From an uncultured Francisellaceae bacterium (GTDB lineage Bacteria; Pseudomonadota; Gammaproteobacteria; UBA6186; Azoamicaceae), in assembly GCA_945956915.1 (NCBI GenBank), contig CAMFJH010000008.1, positions 23,430 through 87,429 on the forward strand: a stretch of 64,000 nucleotides of DNA, given 5' to 3'. Of this stretch, positions 44,061-54,273 are shown piece after piece. The translations under genes and the position numbers were made by a program. Within the stretch, counting starts at the first letter, position 1; each line of letters begins with the position of its first letter. The notes under the pieces are model-generated. The model saw only the letters and a list, made by a program, of their open reading frames with translations. It was not told where the DNA came from and made no database searches.

Positions 44061-45449
44061 ATGAAAAATATTGCTGTTCACAATTTTGCAGAATGGAGAA
44101 TAATAGCTAGAGAATGCTGTTTGAGGGGTATACGCCCTGAGGATATTATTTGGATTGATAAAAACACTCAGCATGCCTTATTATTTGTTGAAGATTTTGT
44201 ACCCGAGCCCATCGAGGGCGAGTTAAAAGTATCTTCTGGCTTTATTAGTTTTGCTAAAACAATTGCTTATCATTCCAACCCCAAACGATGGTTTCTCTTG
44301 TACCAAGCCTTATGGCGAATTACACAGGGTGAAAAGCATTTGCTTTCCTTGTTTAGTGATCCTTTGGTTTGTGATCTAAATCTAATGCAAAAAGCTGTCA
44401 AGCGTGATGCACATAAAGCTAAAGCGTTTATACGATTTAAAAAATACACACGAGATAATACGGATATTTATGTGGCCTGGCACGAGCCTGATCATGCCAT
44501 TTTACAAGTCATGGGTTCATTTTTTGCGCGAAGATATTCGGATATGATTTGGTCTGTATTTACGCCTACAGAATCCATGCATTGGGATTTAAAAACCTTA
44601 AGGTTTGGTGAAGGATCGACTAAAGAAAAAGTTGAGAAAGAAGATGAAATGGATAATCTTTGGAAAGAGTATTACCGAGCTATTTTTAACCCCGCGCGTA
44701 TTAAAATTAAAGCAATGAAAAAAGAAATGCCTGTACGGTATTGGAAAAATTTACCGGAAGCTTCCATTATTCCAAGCTTACTGACCGAGGCCCCTGCACG
44801 GGTATTAACCATGTTAGATCATGCAGAAGGGTGGCATAAATCTGCGGCCGATTTTATACCCGACACTGAAGATATCGATATCTTAAGTTCAGCAGCCAAA
44901 AAATGTGCTGGTTGCCCTCTGTATGTATGCGGTACACAAATGGTTTTTGGTGAAGGTTCTAAAAGAGCAGAACTTATGATTATTGGCGAGCAACCAGGGG
45001 ATAAAGAAGATCAACTTGGCCGACCGTTTGTTGGCCCTGCAGGTAAGTTATTAGATAAGGCTTTAGAAGCTGCTGATCTAAATCGACGTGATCTATATAT
45101 AACAAATGCGATAAAACATTTTGAATTTAAGATGGTAAATGGACAGAGGCAAAATATTACGCCTAATTTACGTAAAATACTGGATTGCAATGCATGGTTA
45201 CAAGCGGAAATCAAAGCGATTAATCCTAAAATTATCCTGACATTCGGCGTTGTGGCAGGACGTGCTCTTTTTGGTTCTGCATTTAAACTTAAAGAATCGC
45301 TGGGTAGAATACAAATGTTGGAGGATAGAAAAGTTATCTCAACTATACATCCGGCTTATATTCTTCGCACGCAAGACAATGAACAAAAAAAACAATTGAC
45401 TATAGATTTAATGAATGATTTAAAATTTGCAAAAAGCATGCTTCACTAG
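44061..45449 (+). CDS. DUF4130-UdgX fusion: uracil-DNA-binding protein lacking the catalytic His
   Basis: The 462-residue protein has an N-terminal DUF4130 domain (about 1-240), the partner module of the radical SAM gene, and a C-terminal UdgX/family 4-like uracil-DNA glycosylase domain (about 260-462). The cluster-binding Cys residues (KKCAGCPLYVCGT), GEQPGDKEDQLGRPFVGPAG and the HPAYILR motif are intact. UdgX proteins normally carry a KRRIHK loop whose His forms a covalent bond with the abasic site. Here the loop reads VNGQRQNITPN, with Asn365 at that place. The start ATG 44061 gives the usual N-terminus; a TTG at 44049 overlapping the previous gene is an alternative. Confidence 0.85.
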   Translation: MKNIAVHNFAEWRIIARECCLRGIRPEDIIWIDKNTQHALLFVEDFVPEPIEGELKVSSGFISFAKTIAYHSNPKRWFLLYQALWRITQGEKHLLSLFSDPLVCDLNLMQKAVKRDAHKAKAFIRFKKYTRDNTDIYVAWHEPDHAILQVMGSFFARRYSDMIWSVFTPTESMHWDLKTLRFGEGSTKEKVEKEDEMDNLWKEYYRAIFNPARIKIKAMKKEMPVRYWKNLPEASIIPSLLTEAPARVLTMLDHAEGWHKSAADFIPDTEDIDILSSAAKKCAGCPLYVCGTQMVFGEGSKRAELMIIGEQPGDKEDQLGRPFVGPAGKLLDKALEAADLNRRDLYITNAIKHFEFKMVNGQRQNITPNLRKILDCNAWLQAEIKAINPKIILTFGVVAGRALFGSAFKLKESLGRIQMLEDRKVISTIHPAYILRTQDNEQKKQLTIDLMNDLKFAKSMLH

Positions 45450-45607
45450 AGCGAAGGTTATAAAAAATAGGTAGCACATTGTTCCCAAGCTTAATTTGGA
45501 ATGTCAACCAACTGGCGGTGTCTGATTTTCTATAATCGCCTTGAATTTTTTTGGTTTGTATGTGATGCTATTATCAATTTTTTTGTAAAGCCTGGGTATC
45601 GGTAAAT

Positions 45608-47048
45608 ATGGATAATATAATTGAATCCAAAAAACATGCAGAGCAAAAGACAGCTCAAGATCAAAGTCCAAAAACTGACATTCCTAAACAAGTTATGCGA
45701 TATACGGGATTTTTATTTTGTATTAAAGTCAATGAAAAACGATGGCAGGAATTAGCAGAAGCTATTGAGGAAATCATAAAGCAACAGCCTTGTTCTTATA
45801 AGCACGCTTTAATGGTTTTGTTTACGCAAAGCAAAATTGATGAAGAAGAATATTCATATTTTAAATGTGTCAGCCCACAAGAATTGGTCTTACATTGTCG
45901 TTATATTTTAGATAATTTTGCCTATTATCTTGCTCCATTGTCAGAAGTGGGTAGTTTGCATTTTTATGCTTATCAAACCAAATTGCCGCGTTCATTTATG
46001 TTGGCTTTTAATCCAAAAACTGGAAAAATTTGAAGCAAATAGTAGTCACGCTGATATGCATTGTGGCCCTAAAAAAATCAAGATGAGTCCAGAAATAAAA
46101 GCCTCGTATACAAAAATAGGTTCTTCTAAACAAGCTAAATTGGCCTTAGATATTAGCACAATACCCGCAAAAAGATATTATCGTCTGAAATCACTTGCAG
46201 AAAATATTGATCCAAGCATTGAACACCCTTTTCAGGCAGAAGCTGATCTGGGGTTACGTTTTGGAGAACACGCAGCGCCTTTAGAATATTGTGTATTTTA
46301 TCAAACTAAAAAAGGCGGCGTTAATGCAGTTGCTTATTCAAAAGCTGCATATTGTTCTTTATATACATTAATTGGTGAAGCTGGTTTGGTTTATGATAAT
46401 CAACCTGTTTCTATGCTCTTAAGATTCAAATTAATTAAAGATATTTTTTCATGTGTTCTAAAAATACATAAAGATAAATGTGTGCATCAAGATTTAAAAC
46501 CTCAAAATATTTTAGTGTACAAAATAATCGATCCTGTTACGATGAGCATGCGATTTTCTGCTAAATTATGTGATTTTGGTAATGCAGTATCGCTTGCGTT
46601 TGCAGGAGAAAAGTTTGGAGCCAGTTATAGTTATGCTGCGCCTGAAGTTTTTAGCGGCAGTTTGGATCCTCAATATTCTCGTCATCATTATTACCATAAA
46701 AGTAACTTTGAATGCTTTTCTTATGGTCAGCATTGTTATCTTAATTCAGATCCGAGATATTTTTGCTTATCAACACATCAAGCAATCAGTAAAAAACAAG
46801 ATGTGTGGACTTTAGGCTTAATTGTTTATGAAATCTTGTGGGGACATTTGAATATAAAAAATACCGATTTTAAAGCGATTCAGGTATTTGAGAAACGGGT
46901 AAAATTAGACCCACTGCTTGCTGTCTGTTTAGCATTGGACCCAGCACAACGAATAAATGTAAAAGTAGCATTGCAATATATCGATGCAGTGATAGAAAAT
47001 ATGCAGACAAAACCAAAGCGCGGTAAATTACCCACTATAAAGCCATAA
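45608..47048 (+). pseudogene. eukaryotic-type Ser/Thr protein kinase split by a frameshift
   Basis: Two frames make one kinase of about 479 residues. The first runs 45608-46033; the second continues from about 46029 to 47048. The switch falls at a run of five A (46024-46028): with four A the frames join seamlessly. Kinase motifs are complete in the second part: catalytic loop HQDLKPQNIL (joined residue about 293), DFG (about 322), APE (about 344-346) and DVWTLGLIVYEIL. The N-terminal 140 residues are of unknown type. As annotated, the first frame makes a 141-residue protein without kinase motifs. Slippage on the A run, a sequencing error or true inactivation are all possible. Such kinases in Legionella are secreted into the host. 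Confidence 0.75.
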
Positions 47049-47301
47049 TAACCTCAGGATTTTTAGATAAATCTCGGTATAAATTATCCAATTGTTCTTG
47101 AGAGGTTGCGGTAATGGTGGCTGTCATAGAAATATAATTTTCTTGACCGCTGTAATTAATTTTAATAGCCCCTTCGCCTAAATCGGGGACATGTTTGTTT
47201 AAAATTCCAATGACTATCCCTTCGAAAGCTTCAGATTTTTTACCGATAATTTTAATCGGAAATTGGCAAGGAAAATTAAATGAAGAAGTATCTTTTTGCA
47301 T
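47035..47301 (-). CDS. ybeD: YbeD/DUF493 family protein
   Basis: The 88-residue protein starts at ATG 47301 with TTAAGGAC upstream (the frame extends to 47340). It has the DUF493 pattern: FPCQFPIKIIGK at the N-terminus, and YISMTATITATSQEQLDNLYRDL as an ACT-like second half. The function is unknown; its usual neighbours are lipB, lipA and dacA, as here. Its 3' end overlaps the convergent kinase gene by 14 bases. Confidence 0.9.
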   Translation of the reverse strand: MQKDTSSFNFPCQFPIKIIGKKSEAFEGIVIGILNKHVPDLGEGAIKINYSGQENYISMTATITATSQEQLDNLYRDLSKNPEVIMAL

Positions 47302-47341
47302 AATGTTGTCCTTAAGTATTTTAAAAAAACTTGCTCTCAAA

Positions 47342-48319
47342 TTAGCTTACTGTTTCTCCAGCTGCTTGTAAATCTGCATGGTAAGAAGAGCGAACCAAAG
47401 GTCCAGAAGCCACATTGTTAAAGCCTATCGATTCTGCATAAGCACCCAATTCTGCGAAAATTTCAGGCCGTACATAGCGATCAACGGGTGCGTGAAATTT
47501 ACTGGGCTGCAAGTATTGACCTAAAGTCAGTCTATCACAATCATAGGCCCGCATATCTTGCAACACGACTTTAATTTCTTCATCAGTTTCTCCTAATCCT
47601 AACATCAACCCAGATTTAGTGGGGATATGGGGGAATCGTTGTTTAAAAGCCTTAATCAACTCTAAGGACCATATATAATCGGAACCGGGTCGTACGGCTT
47701 TGTAAAGACGTGGCACAGTTTCTACATTATGATTAAATACATCCGGCGGATATTCTGATAAATTATCCAATGCCAATTCCATACGACCTCTAAAATCGGG
47801 GACTAAAATTTCAATTTGCGTTGTTGGGCTTGATGCTCTGGTTTCTCGAATACAATGCGCAAAATGAGAAGCGCCACCGTCTTTAAGATCATCGCGATCA
47901 ACAGAAGTAATCACGACGTATTTTAATCCCATAGCACCAATGGCTTTGGCAAGATTTAAGGGTTCGTCTTGGTCCAGGGGATCGGGTCTACCATGGGCTA
48001 CATCACAAAAAGTACAACGTCGGGTACATTTATCTCCCATAATCATAAAGGTGGCTGTGCCATGACCAAAGCATTCATTTAAATTGGGGCATGAAGCTTC
48101 TTCACACACCGTATGTAATTTATGTTTACGCAATAATTGTTTGAGATTGGCTACTTTGGCAGAGTTGGTGGCTTTAATGCGGATCCAATCGGGTTTTTTT
48201 AAAAAATGCTCTGTAGGGATAATTTTAATGGGAATACGTGCCATTTTGGCTTGGGCACGCTCTTTTTTGTCTGAAGTAGAAGAACTGTGTATTGGAGTGC
48301 TTATAGGGGTGTCTGACAT
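47342..48319 (-). CDS. lipA: lipoyl synthase
   Basis: LipA inserts two sulphurs into the octanoyl chain attached by LipB, completing lipoate on pyruvate and 2-oxoglutarate dehydrogenases. The 325-residue protein has the auxiliary-cluster Cys set [12 protein letters not shown] (residues about 73-84) and the radical SAM set CTRRCTFC (about 98-105). The N-terminal 45 residues are a loosely conserved extension. It overlaps lipB by 19 bases. Confidence 0.97.
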   Translation of the reverse strand: MSDTPISTPIHSSSTSDKKERAQAKMARIPIKIIPTEHFLKKPDWIRIKATNSAKVANLKQLLRKHKLHTVCEEASCPNLNECFGHGTATFMIMGDKCTRRCTFCDVAHGRPDPLDQDEPLNLAKAIGAMGLKYVVITSVDRDDLKDGGASHFAHCIRETRASSPTTQIEILVPDFRGRMELALDNLSEYPPDVFNHNVETVPRLYKAVRPGSDYIWSLELIKAFKQRFPHIPTKSGLMLGLGETDEEIKVVLQDMRAYDCDRLTLGQYLQPSKFHAPVDRYVRPEIFAELGAYAESIGFNNVASGPLVRSSYHADLQAAGETVS

Positions 48320-48924
48320 GTTGAACGCTCCAAATAATCTGATACATAATCCACGAGTTTAGGGGCTATTTCCGATACCGTAATACCCGGCACCCAATCA
48401 CTCAATTGTACGACTTTTAAGCCAGGATAACCACAGGGATTTATCCAAGTAAAGGGACTTAAGTCCATATTAACATTTAAGCTTAAGCCATGGTAAGAGC
48501 GACCTTTGCGTATCCTAAGCCCAAGTGAGCAGATTTTGGCCTCCTCGACATATACGCCCGGAGCCTCTGGTTTAGCATAAGCTTTAATTTTATATTCTTT
48601 TAATAAAGCGATTACTGCTTTTTCTAAAATACAGACTAAGCCACGTATCGTTAAATTTCTTTTTTGAATATCCAAAAGAACATACAATAAACATTGTCCT
48701 GGACCATGATAGGTGACTTGTCCACCTCTATCGGATTGAATAATTGGCAGGTTGTGTGCATTTAAAATATGTTCAGGCTTTCCTGCTTGGCCTAGGGTAA
48801 AAACAGCAGGATGTTCCACAAGCCAAATTTCATCTGGGGTGGTATCGCAACGTTCTTTACTAAAAGCTTGCATAGCTTGCCAAGTGGGTTCATAAGGTGC
48901 AAGACCTAAATTACGTATTAACAT
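48301..48924 (-). CDS. lipB: octanoyl-[ACP]:protein N-octanoyltransferase
   Basis: LipB moves octanoate from ACP to lipoyl domains. The 207-residue protein has the family motifs [17 protein letters not shown] (residues about 72-88), the catalytic Lys region [14 protein letters not shown] and the catalytic Cys in [10 protein letters not shown]. Its ATG directly follows the stop of the aminotransferase gene, and its end overlaps lipA, so it belongs to the minus-strand operon. Confidence 0.96.
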   Translation of the reverse strand: MLIRNLGLAPYEPTWQAMQAFSKERCDTTPDEIWLVEHPAVFTLGQAGKPEHILNAHNLPIIQSDRGGQVTYHGPGQCLLYVLLDIQKRNLTIRGLVCILEKAVIALLKEYKIKAYAKPEAPGVYVEEAKICSLGLRIRKGRSYHGLSLNVNMDLSPFTWINPCGYPGLKVVQLSDWVPGITVSEIAPKLVDYVSDYLERSTCQTPL

Positions 48925-49779
48925 TTAGGAACAAGCAGCCATGTCTTCATTATAGTAATCCCACATTTTGCTCCACAGAGGGCCGGCTTTGCCATTGCCT
49001 ACAGGTGCATCATTAAATCTGAGAATGGGAATAACACCTTTGGTAGAACTGGTGATCCAGAGCTCGTCTGCTCGCAATAGATCTTGTTCAGGAATTTTTT
49101 CTTCTTTATAGGGTATATGATGTTTTTGAGCCAGGCTTAAGATCCTATCACGAGTGATACCGCTTAATAAAAAAGTCGATTTAGGGGGGGTAATAATCCG
49201 ATTATTTTTGACCATGAAAAGATTGCTTAAAGTACCCTCAAGTGCAAAGCCATTGTGAATAATAACCGCTTCATCAGCGCCTGCTTCTTTGGCTTGTTGG
49301 AACATGAGGACATAAGCTAAGCGGGCTGTGGTTTTAATTTGACAATACTTCCAGCGAATATCGGGAATAGCCACCGCTTTTATGCCTTGAGATTGTTCTG
49401 TTTTGGATGGCAAAGGTTTAGGATATCCAATAGCAAAAATGGTGGGTTTGAGTTTTTCTTTAGGAATGGTTTGATCACGGATGAGTTGCATACCGCGGGT
49501 AACCTGAAGATAGATCCATTGATAGGGTTCAGGATTTTTTGCGATCAATTCGCTTAAAATTTTTCGCCATTCATTATGGGTATGGGGTGCAGACATTTGT
49601 ATAGATTCTAAGCTGAGATTTAGACGGTCGATATGGGCATCCAAGTATAAGAGTTTTGTTTCGTAGACGGGGATAACTTCATAGACCCCGTCTCCAAACA
49701 TAAACCCTCTATCTAAAGGGGAAATCTTTGCATCCTCAGCTGGGACATAACGACCATTTACATAAGCGATGATGCTCAT
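48925..49779 (-). CDS. dat: D-amino acid (D-alanine) aminotransferase
   Basis: This PLP class IV aminotransferase (284 residues from ATG 49779) interconverts D-alanine and D-glutamate with 2-oxo acids. The start overlaps the dacA stop as ATGA. Family motifs are FMFGDGVYEVIPVYETKLL (residues about 25-43), the PLP Lys in CQIKTTARLAYVL (about 137) and the phosphate-binding SGITRDRIL. Its place among cell-wall genes suggests D-alanine/D-glutamate supply for peptidoglycan or recycling of D-alanine released by DacA. A branched-chain or aminodeoxychorismate-lyase relative is less likely given the length and motifs. Confidence 0.88.
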   Translation of the reverse strand: MSIIAYVNGRYVPAEDAKISPLDRGFMFGDGVYEVIPVYETKLLYLDAHIDRLNLSLESIQMSAPHTHNEWRKILSELIAKNPEPYQWIYLQVTRGMQLIRDQTIPKEKLKPTIFAIGYPKPLPSKTEQSQGIKAVAIPDIRWKYCQIKTTARLAYVLMFQQAKEAGADEAVIIHNGFALEGTLSNLFMVKNNRIITPPKSTFLLSGITRDRILSLAQKHHIPYKEEKIPEQDLLRADELWITSSTKGVIPILRFNDAPVGNGKAGPLWSKMWDYYNEDMAACS

Positions 49780-51002
49780 TTGCTGCCTATTATTTTTTCC
49801 CAAAGCAATTGGATAGCCAACATCAGGCGATCAAAGAGTCTGCTTAAAAAGCCTGCTTCGGGCACTGCAGCGATAGCAACGACTGAGCGTTCTGCAATCA
49901 CTTTATCATTCAAATGCACTTGTAGAGTACCTAAAGAAGCATTCTGTGCCACGGGTGCCTTGATAATATTATCAACTGTTACAGTGGCTTTTAATTTGTC
50001 ATACTGACCTTGCCCTACGGTGACATAAAAATCATCTTTTAACCCTAGGGCGACTTCTTTCAGGGCACCCATCCAAATCCGAGATTGTTTAAGGGCAGAG
50101 CCTGCTGAATATAATTTTCGAGTTTCGAAAAATCTAAAGCCATAGGTTAATAATGCATTGGTATCATCGATACGACTGGCATCGGTTTTAGATCCCATCA
50201 CGACTGCGATTAAACGCATGCCATCTTTCTTTTGTCCTGAAGCAACCAAGCAGTACCCAGCATTATCGGTATGACCGGTTTTAATACCATCGACCATATC
50301 GTTACGCCAGAGTAGACGATTACGATTGGTTTGTTTGATGTTTTGGTACACAAATTCTTTTTGTGAATACATTTTATAAGTTTCAGGGAAATCACGAATC
50401 AATGCTTTTGCAAGGATAGCCATATCACGTGCAGTGGTTACATGATTAGGATCAGGCAGTCCTGTGACGTTCACAAAGTGCGTATTTGTCATACCCAATT
50501 GTTTGGCATAGTAATTCATGATTTCAGCAAAAGCCGATTCTGAGCCTGCAATTTGCTCTGCCAAAGCAATAGAAGCATCATTACCGGATTGAATGATGAC
50601 ACCCATTAAGAGATCTTGAACACTGACATCGGTATCGACTTGTAAAAACATTCTGGAGCCTTGGGCTTTCCAGGCTTTCGAGCTGATATGAACTTGATCC
50701 GTCAGTTTGATTTTACCCTCGTGCAAGGCATGATCAACCACATATACGGTCATCATTTTAGTCAGGCTGGCAGGTTCCAGAGGAACATCCACATTCTGGC
50801 TGGCCAATACGGCATCGCTTAGATAATCGATCAGCAAATAAGATTTGGCACCTATAGTAGGGGCGGCTGGTATAATGAGAGTAGGGGGAGGTAAAGGCGG
50901 TAAATTGGCCGATACAGCGCTAGTTAATAAAAAGGAAAACAGTAAAACGAAGCATTTTGATTTTAGTTGCATAGCTTTCATAAGTCTGGTCACTTTTCTC
51001 AT
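49776..51002 (-). CDS. dacA: D-alanyl-D-alanine carboxypeptidase (PBP5/6 family)
   Basis: This penicillin-binding protein trims the terminal D-alanine from peptidoglycan side chains at the outer face of the inner membrane. ATG 51002 with GTAGGA upstream gives 408 residues with a signal peptide (CFVLLFSFLLTSAVSA). The active site has SLTK, SGN in IQSGNDAS and KTG in DGIKTGHTDNAG. A PBP5-type C-terminal beta domain and a terminal amphipathic helix (FDRLMLAIQLLWEKII) follow, for membrane attachment. It sits between rlpA and dat. Confidence 0.95.
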   Translation of the reverse strand: MRKVTRLMKAMQLKSKCFVLLFSFLLTSAVSANLPPLPPPTLIIPAAPTIGAKSYLLIDYLSDAVLASQNVDVPLEPASLTKMMTVYVVDHALHEGKIKLTDQVHISSKAWKAQGSRMFLQVDTDVSVQDLLMGVIIQSGNDASIALAEQIAGSESAFAEIMNYYAKQLGMTNTHFVNVTGLPDPNHVTTARDMAILAKALIRDFPETYKMYSQKEFVYQNIKQTNRNRLLWRNDMVDGIKTGHTDNAGYCLVASGQKKDGMRLIAVVMGSKTDASRIDDTNALLTYGFRFFETRKLYSAGSALKQSRIWMGALKEVALGLKDDFYVTVGQGQYDKLKATVTVDNIIKAPVAQNASLGTLQVHLNDKVIAERSVVAIAAVPEAGFLSRLFDRLMLAIQLLWEKIIGSK

Positions 51003-51115
51003 GGTATTTGGGTTCCTACAAAATGAATTTCTTATACAGTATAACATGCTTCTTTTAGCCTGATCGCAAGTGATTTGCCAAGTTAGTAGTTGGTTTTAAA
51101 ACTTAAAAAAATCAA

Positions 51116-52129
51116 TTACCGTTGCGTAATAATACCTGGGCAGGGGATTTTTTCTTGAGCTAAGCGTTGGGTGAGTTTAATAGCCTCCATATGATTTTTG
51201 AGAGGTCCAATTTGCACTAAAAATTGAGAAGCGGTGCCTTGTTTATTTTCGGTAATGCTAGTTGGGACTTTGGCAATGCGTTCAATTTTTTGTACGAGTG
51301 CTAATGCTTTGGCTCTTTGAGGGAAATTGCCCATTTGTAAATACATTTGTTTAGGGGCTAATGGTTTGGCTTTAGCAAATGTCGTAGGTGGAACGGGCAC
51401 TGTTAGTTTGGGTACAGGTTTAAGTATCGGTGCTGTTACTTTTAATGGCATTACAGGCGCGGGTCGAATGGTGGCTCTAGGTAGAGGCTCGGTGGGTACT
51501 TTGCGGGTGGGCATAGGCGGGATGACTACCGCATGATTATTTTCTGCCACCAGGCATTTTGATTGACGCATGCCATGATCGCGTGGATCAACCGATTGCA
51601 CTTCCACGTGTCCTGTGCCCTGACATAGGATATCTAATTTTGCAGCAGCGACATAAGATAAATCGATTAATCGATTACAGCGGAAGGGACCGCGGTCATT
51701 GACTTTTACAATCACTGATTTTCTATTTTTTAGATTGGTTACTTTTACATACGTTGGAATAGGCAAAGTGGGGTGTGCGGCTGTCATTGCATACATATCA
51801 TAAGGCTCTCCACTGGAAGTTTTTTTCCCGTGGAAGAGTGTGCCATACCAAGAAGCTGAGCCTTGCTTTTTATAGCCTTTAGAGGTGGACATAACTTTGT
51901 AGCAACGATTTTTTTCTTTATATACGCTGGTGGTATTTTTTTTAAAACGATTTCCATAGCGACTTAAAGGTTCTACTTTAGGTACAGCATTGGGAATTCT
52001 ATCTAGATTTTTGGGTACGCATTTAGGGGGGCCGTCTCTTTGAATACGTTTTTGTGGCTTAGCACACCCTGAGAGCGTGCTGATTAAACACATGATAATA
52101 AATATAATGCAGTAATTTTTTTTTAACAT
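51116..52129 (-). CDS. rlpA: septal-ring lytic transglycosylase lipoprotein RlpA
   Basis: RlpA is an outer-membrane lipoprotein that cleaves glycan strands lacking stem peptides at the septum. The 337 residues include a lipoprotein signal (lipobox LSGC, Cys near residue 22), a double-psi beta-barrel domain (ASWYGTLFHGKKTSSGEPYD, then VNDRGPFRCNRLIDLSYVAA), a Pro-rich linker (about 210-265), and a C-terminal SPOR domain that binds denuded glycan. Its ATG directly follows the mltB stop. Confidence 0.94.
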   Translation of the reverse strand: MLKKNYCIIFIIMCLISTLSGCAKPQKRIQRDGPPKCVPKNLDRIPNAVPKVEPLSRYGNRFKKNTTSVYKEKNRCYKVMSTSKGYKKQGSASWYGTLFHGKKTSSGEPYDMYAMTAAHPTLPIPTYVKVTNLKNRKSVIVKVNDRGPFRCNRLIDLSYVAAAKLDILCQGTGHVEVQSVDPRDHGMRQSKCLVAENNHAVVIPPMPTRKVPTEPLPRATIRPAPVMPLKVTAPILKPVPKLTVPVPPTTFAKAKPLAPKQMYLQMGNFPQRAKALALVQKIERIAKVPTSITENKQGTASQFLVQIGPLKNHMEAIKLTQRLAQEKIPCPGIITQR

Positions 52130-53155
52130 TTAGTTTTTCAACTCTTTAATACGGGTGCCCAGCTTATACACAGCCATTGCATAGTGTGTGCTGTGATTAT
52201 AACGGGTGATCACATAAAAATTATTTAAGCCTAACCAATATTCGTATGTTTTAGGGGCACGTTCTAAAGCCATAAATGCTGCCAAGGCATTTTTATTGTT
52301 AAATCCTGTTTTTGCCTTGGATTCTACACCATTGGCTTGTAGTTTTTGTAGCGAGAGGCTAGGTTTTGGATTTTTGATGTCCGATGGATTTAAAAGCGGA
52401 TGTGAAGCATCTGCTGTATGTTTTTTAAGCACAGCAATTGCAGCAATGGCTTCGTGAGGCTGCCAGCCGTGCATTTTAAAATAATTGGCAACACTTAAGA
52501 TAGCATCAAAATCATTATTGATTAAATCGCTTTTGCCTTTGCCAGAATCGACTGCATATTTTCGATAACTGCTGGGCATAAATTGAGGCATGCCGATGGC
52601 ACCTGCATAAGATCCATTCATTTCTAGAGGGTTAAGTCCTTGTTCTTTAATAAGCAATAAAAATTCTTCTAATTCTTTTTTGAAAAATTTTGCACGCGGT
52701 GGATAATCAAAAGCCAGTGTTGCCAAAGTTTGGAGCACCGGGAATGAACCCTTATTTTTTCCATAAGAAGTCTCTACACCGATGATTGCAACGATAATTT
52801 CAGCAGGTACACCATATTTCTTTTCTGCTTCTTGTAACATGGCTTCGTGTTCTTTCCAAAATTGTAAACCACCCTGTATGCGTTGCTCAGAAACCAATAA
52901 CTCTTGATATCGATACCATGGTAATTTTTCGTATGGTTTTGCAATGGCAGTTAAAATTTTGGGTTCAGGAGAGATTTTTTTAAATAAATTGACTAAATAT
53001 TGTTTGTCATAATGATGATTTTTTTCCATGTATTGAATAAAACTTTTCACTTCTGCTCGCTCTGCAAAGTTTTCTGCTGCGGTGCTAAAGGGGGAGAAAG
53101 CACTCATCATAATGATAAAGCAAAACTGTTTTATAAATCTCATATATTCTGACAT
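52130..53155 (-). CDS. mltB: membrane-bound lytic transglycosylase B
   Basis: MltB cleaves the peptidoglycan glycan chain, forming anhydro ends. The 341-residue protein has a signal peptide (FCFIIMMSAFSPFSTAA), the catalytic Glu in IIGVETSYGKNKG (residue about 127) and SYAGAIGMPQFMPSSYRKYAVD, typical of family 3 enzymes. AGGGTTG precedes ATG 53155; ATG 53143 is an alternative. I see no lipobox Cys, so it may be a soluble periplasmic form. The position between mrdB and rlpA is as in Pseudomonas. Confidence 0.93.
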   Translation of the reverse strand: MSEYMRFIKQFCFIIMMSAFSPFSTAAENFAERAEVKSFIQYMEKNHHYDKQYLVNLFKKISPEPKILTAIAKPYEKLPWYRYQELLVSEQRIQGGLQFWKEHEAMLQEAEKKYGVPAEIIVAIIGVETSYGKNKGSFPVLQTLATLAFDYPPRAKFFKKELEEFLLLIKEQGLNPLEMNGSYAGAIGMPQFMPSSYRKYAVDSGKGKSDLINNDFDAILSVANYFKMHGWQPHEAIAAIAVLKKHTADASHPLLNPSDIKNPKPSLSLQKLQANGVESKAKTGFNNKNALAAFMALERAPKTYEYWLGLNNFYVITRYNHSTHYAMAVYKLGTRIKELKN

Positions 53156-53178
53156 ATGTTCAACCCTATTTTTGTAAA

Positions 53179-54273
53179 CTATCTAGCTAAAAAACCACGG
53201 TGTGTTTGTATAGACATCAACATACCGAATCCTATCATCAGCGTGACCAAAGAAGTACCACCATAACTGATTAAAGGCAATGGAATACCCACTGCAGGAA
53301 GAATGCCAGTTACCATTCCAACATTAACGAAGATATAGACAAAAAAAGTCATGACAAGGCTTCCAGCTAATAGTCTACTAAAAGTTTCCTTAGCTTGCAC
53401 GCCTATCAGTAATCCCCTAATGATAATATATAGATATACGCTCAGTAATAAGATGCTGCCAATCAGGCCAAACTGCTCTCCGAACACCGCAAAAATAGAA
53501 TCGGTGGTGCATTCGGGCAAAAAGGCTAGGTTTGATTGGGAGCCTTGTAACCAACCTTTTCCATAGATACCGCCCGAACCAATCGCAATTTTGGATTGAA
53601 TAATATGATAACCTTTACCTAAAGGATCTCGTTCTGGATCTAAAAAAGTAAGGATACGATTTTTTTGATAATCGTATAAAAAAAACCAAGCACAAGGCGC
53701 AATCGCTACAATACTGCCAGCTAGAGTGAAGATCCATTTCCAAGAGAGTCCTGAAAAAAATAAAACAAATAAACCGGTGCTTAAAATAAGCAAAGCAGTC
53801 CCAAGATCCGGCTGTTTGGCAATCAAGGCAACCGGTATCATCATTAAAACGAAGGGAATGATCAATGTTTTAAGACGTGGGGGTAAAAGCGCTTCGTCTA
53901 AATATTTGGCTAGCATTAAGGGCACAGCCAATTTCATAAGTTCAGCAGGTTGAAAACGTATAATCCAAAGATCCAACCACCGTTGTCCGCCTTTGGAAAT
54001 TTGCCCTATGATTAAGACTAAAATCAATAAGCTTAAAATAGGCCAATAAATCCAGGGGGCCAGCATTTTATACACCTTGGGTGGCAGTTGTGCGACTATA
54101 AACATTAAGAAGGTTGCAAGACCCAGACGCATGATTTGTTTTAATAACACGCCAGTATCTTGTTGAGCACTGTATAAAATTAATAAACCCATGCCCAGTA
54201 AAATAATCAGGCCAATAAATAAAGGCCAATCAATGTGTGGGTTTGCTAAAAAACTACGATGTCTATAACGCAT
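53179..54273 (-). CDS. mrdB: peptidoglycan glycosyltransferase RodA (MrdB)
   Basis: RodA is the SEDS-family glycan polymerase of the elongasome and works with PBP2. ATG 54273, preceded by ACAGGAACG, overlaps the end of mrdA by 11 bases; the frame reaches back to 54381. The 364 residues form about ten membrane segments, with the conserved QPDLGTALL and FGLIGSILLL, and NVGMVTGILPAVGIPLPLIS, which includes the SEDS catalytic region. Its presence with mrdA and mltB indicates rod-type wall growth. Confidence 0.95.
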   Translation of the reverse strand: MRYRHRSFLANPHIDWPLFIGLIILLGMGLLILYSAQQDTGVLLKQIMRLGLATFLMFIVAQLPPKVYKMLAPWIYWPILSLLILVLIIGQISKGGQRWLDLWIIRFQPAELMKLAVPLMLAKYLDEALLPPRLKTLIIPFVLMMIPVALIAKQPDLGTALLILSTGLFVLFFSGLSWKWIFTLAGSIVAIAPCAWFFLYDYQKNRILTFLDPERDPLGKGYHIIQSKIAIGSGGIYGKGWLQGSQSNLAFLPECTTDSIFAVFGEQFGLIGSILLLSVYLYIIIRGLLIGVQAKETFSRLLAGSLVMTFFVYIFVNVGMVTGILPAVGIPLPLISYGGTSLVTLMIGFGMLMSIQTHRGFLAR

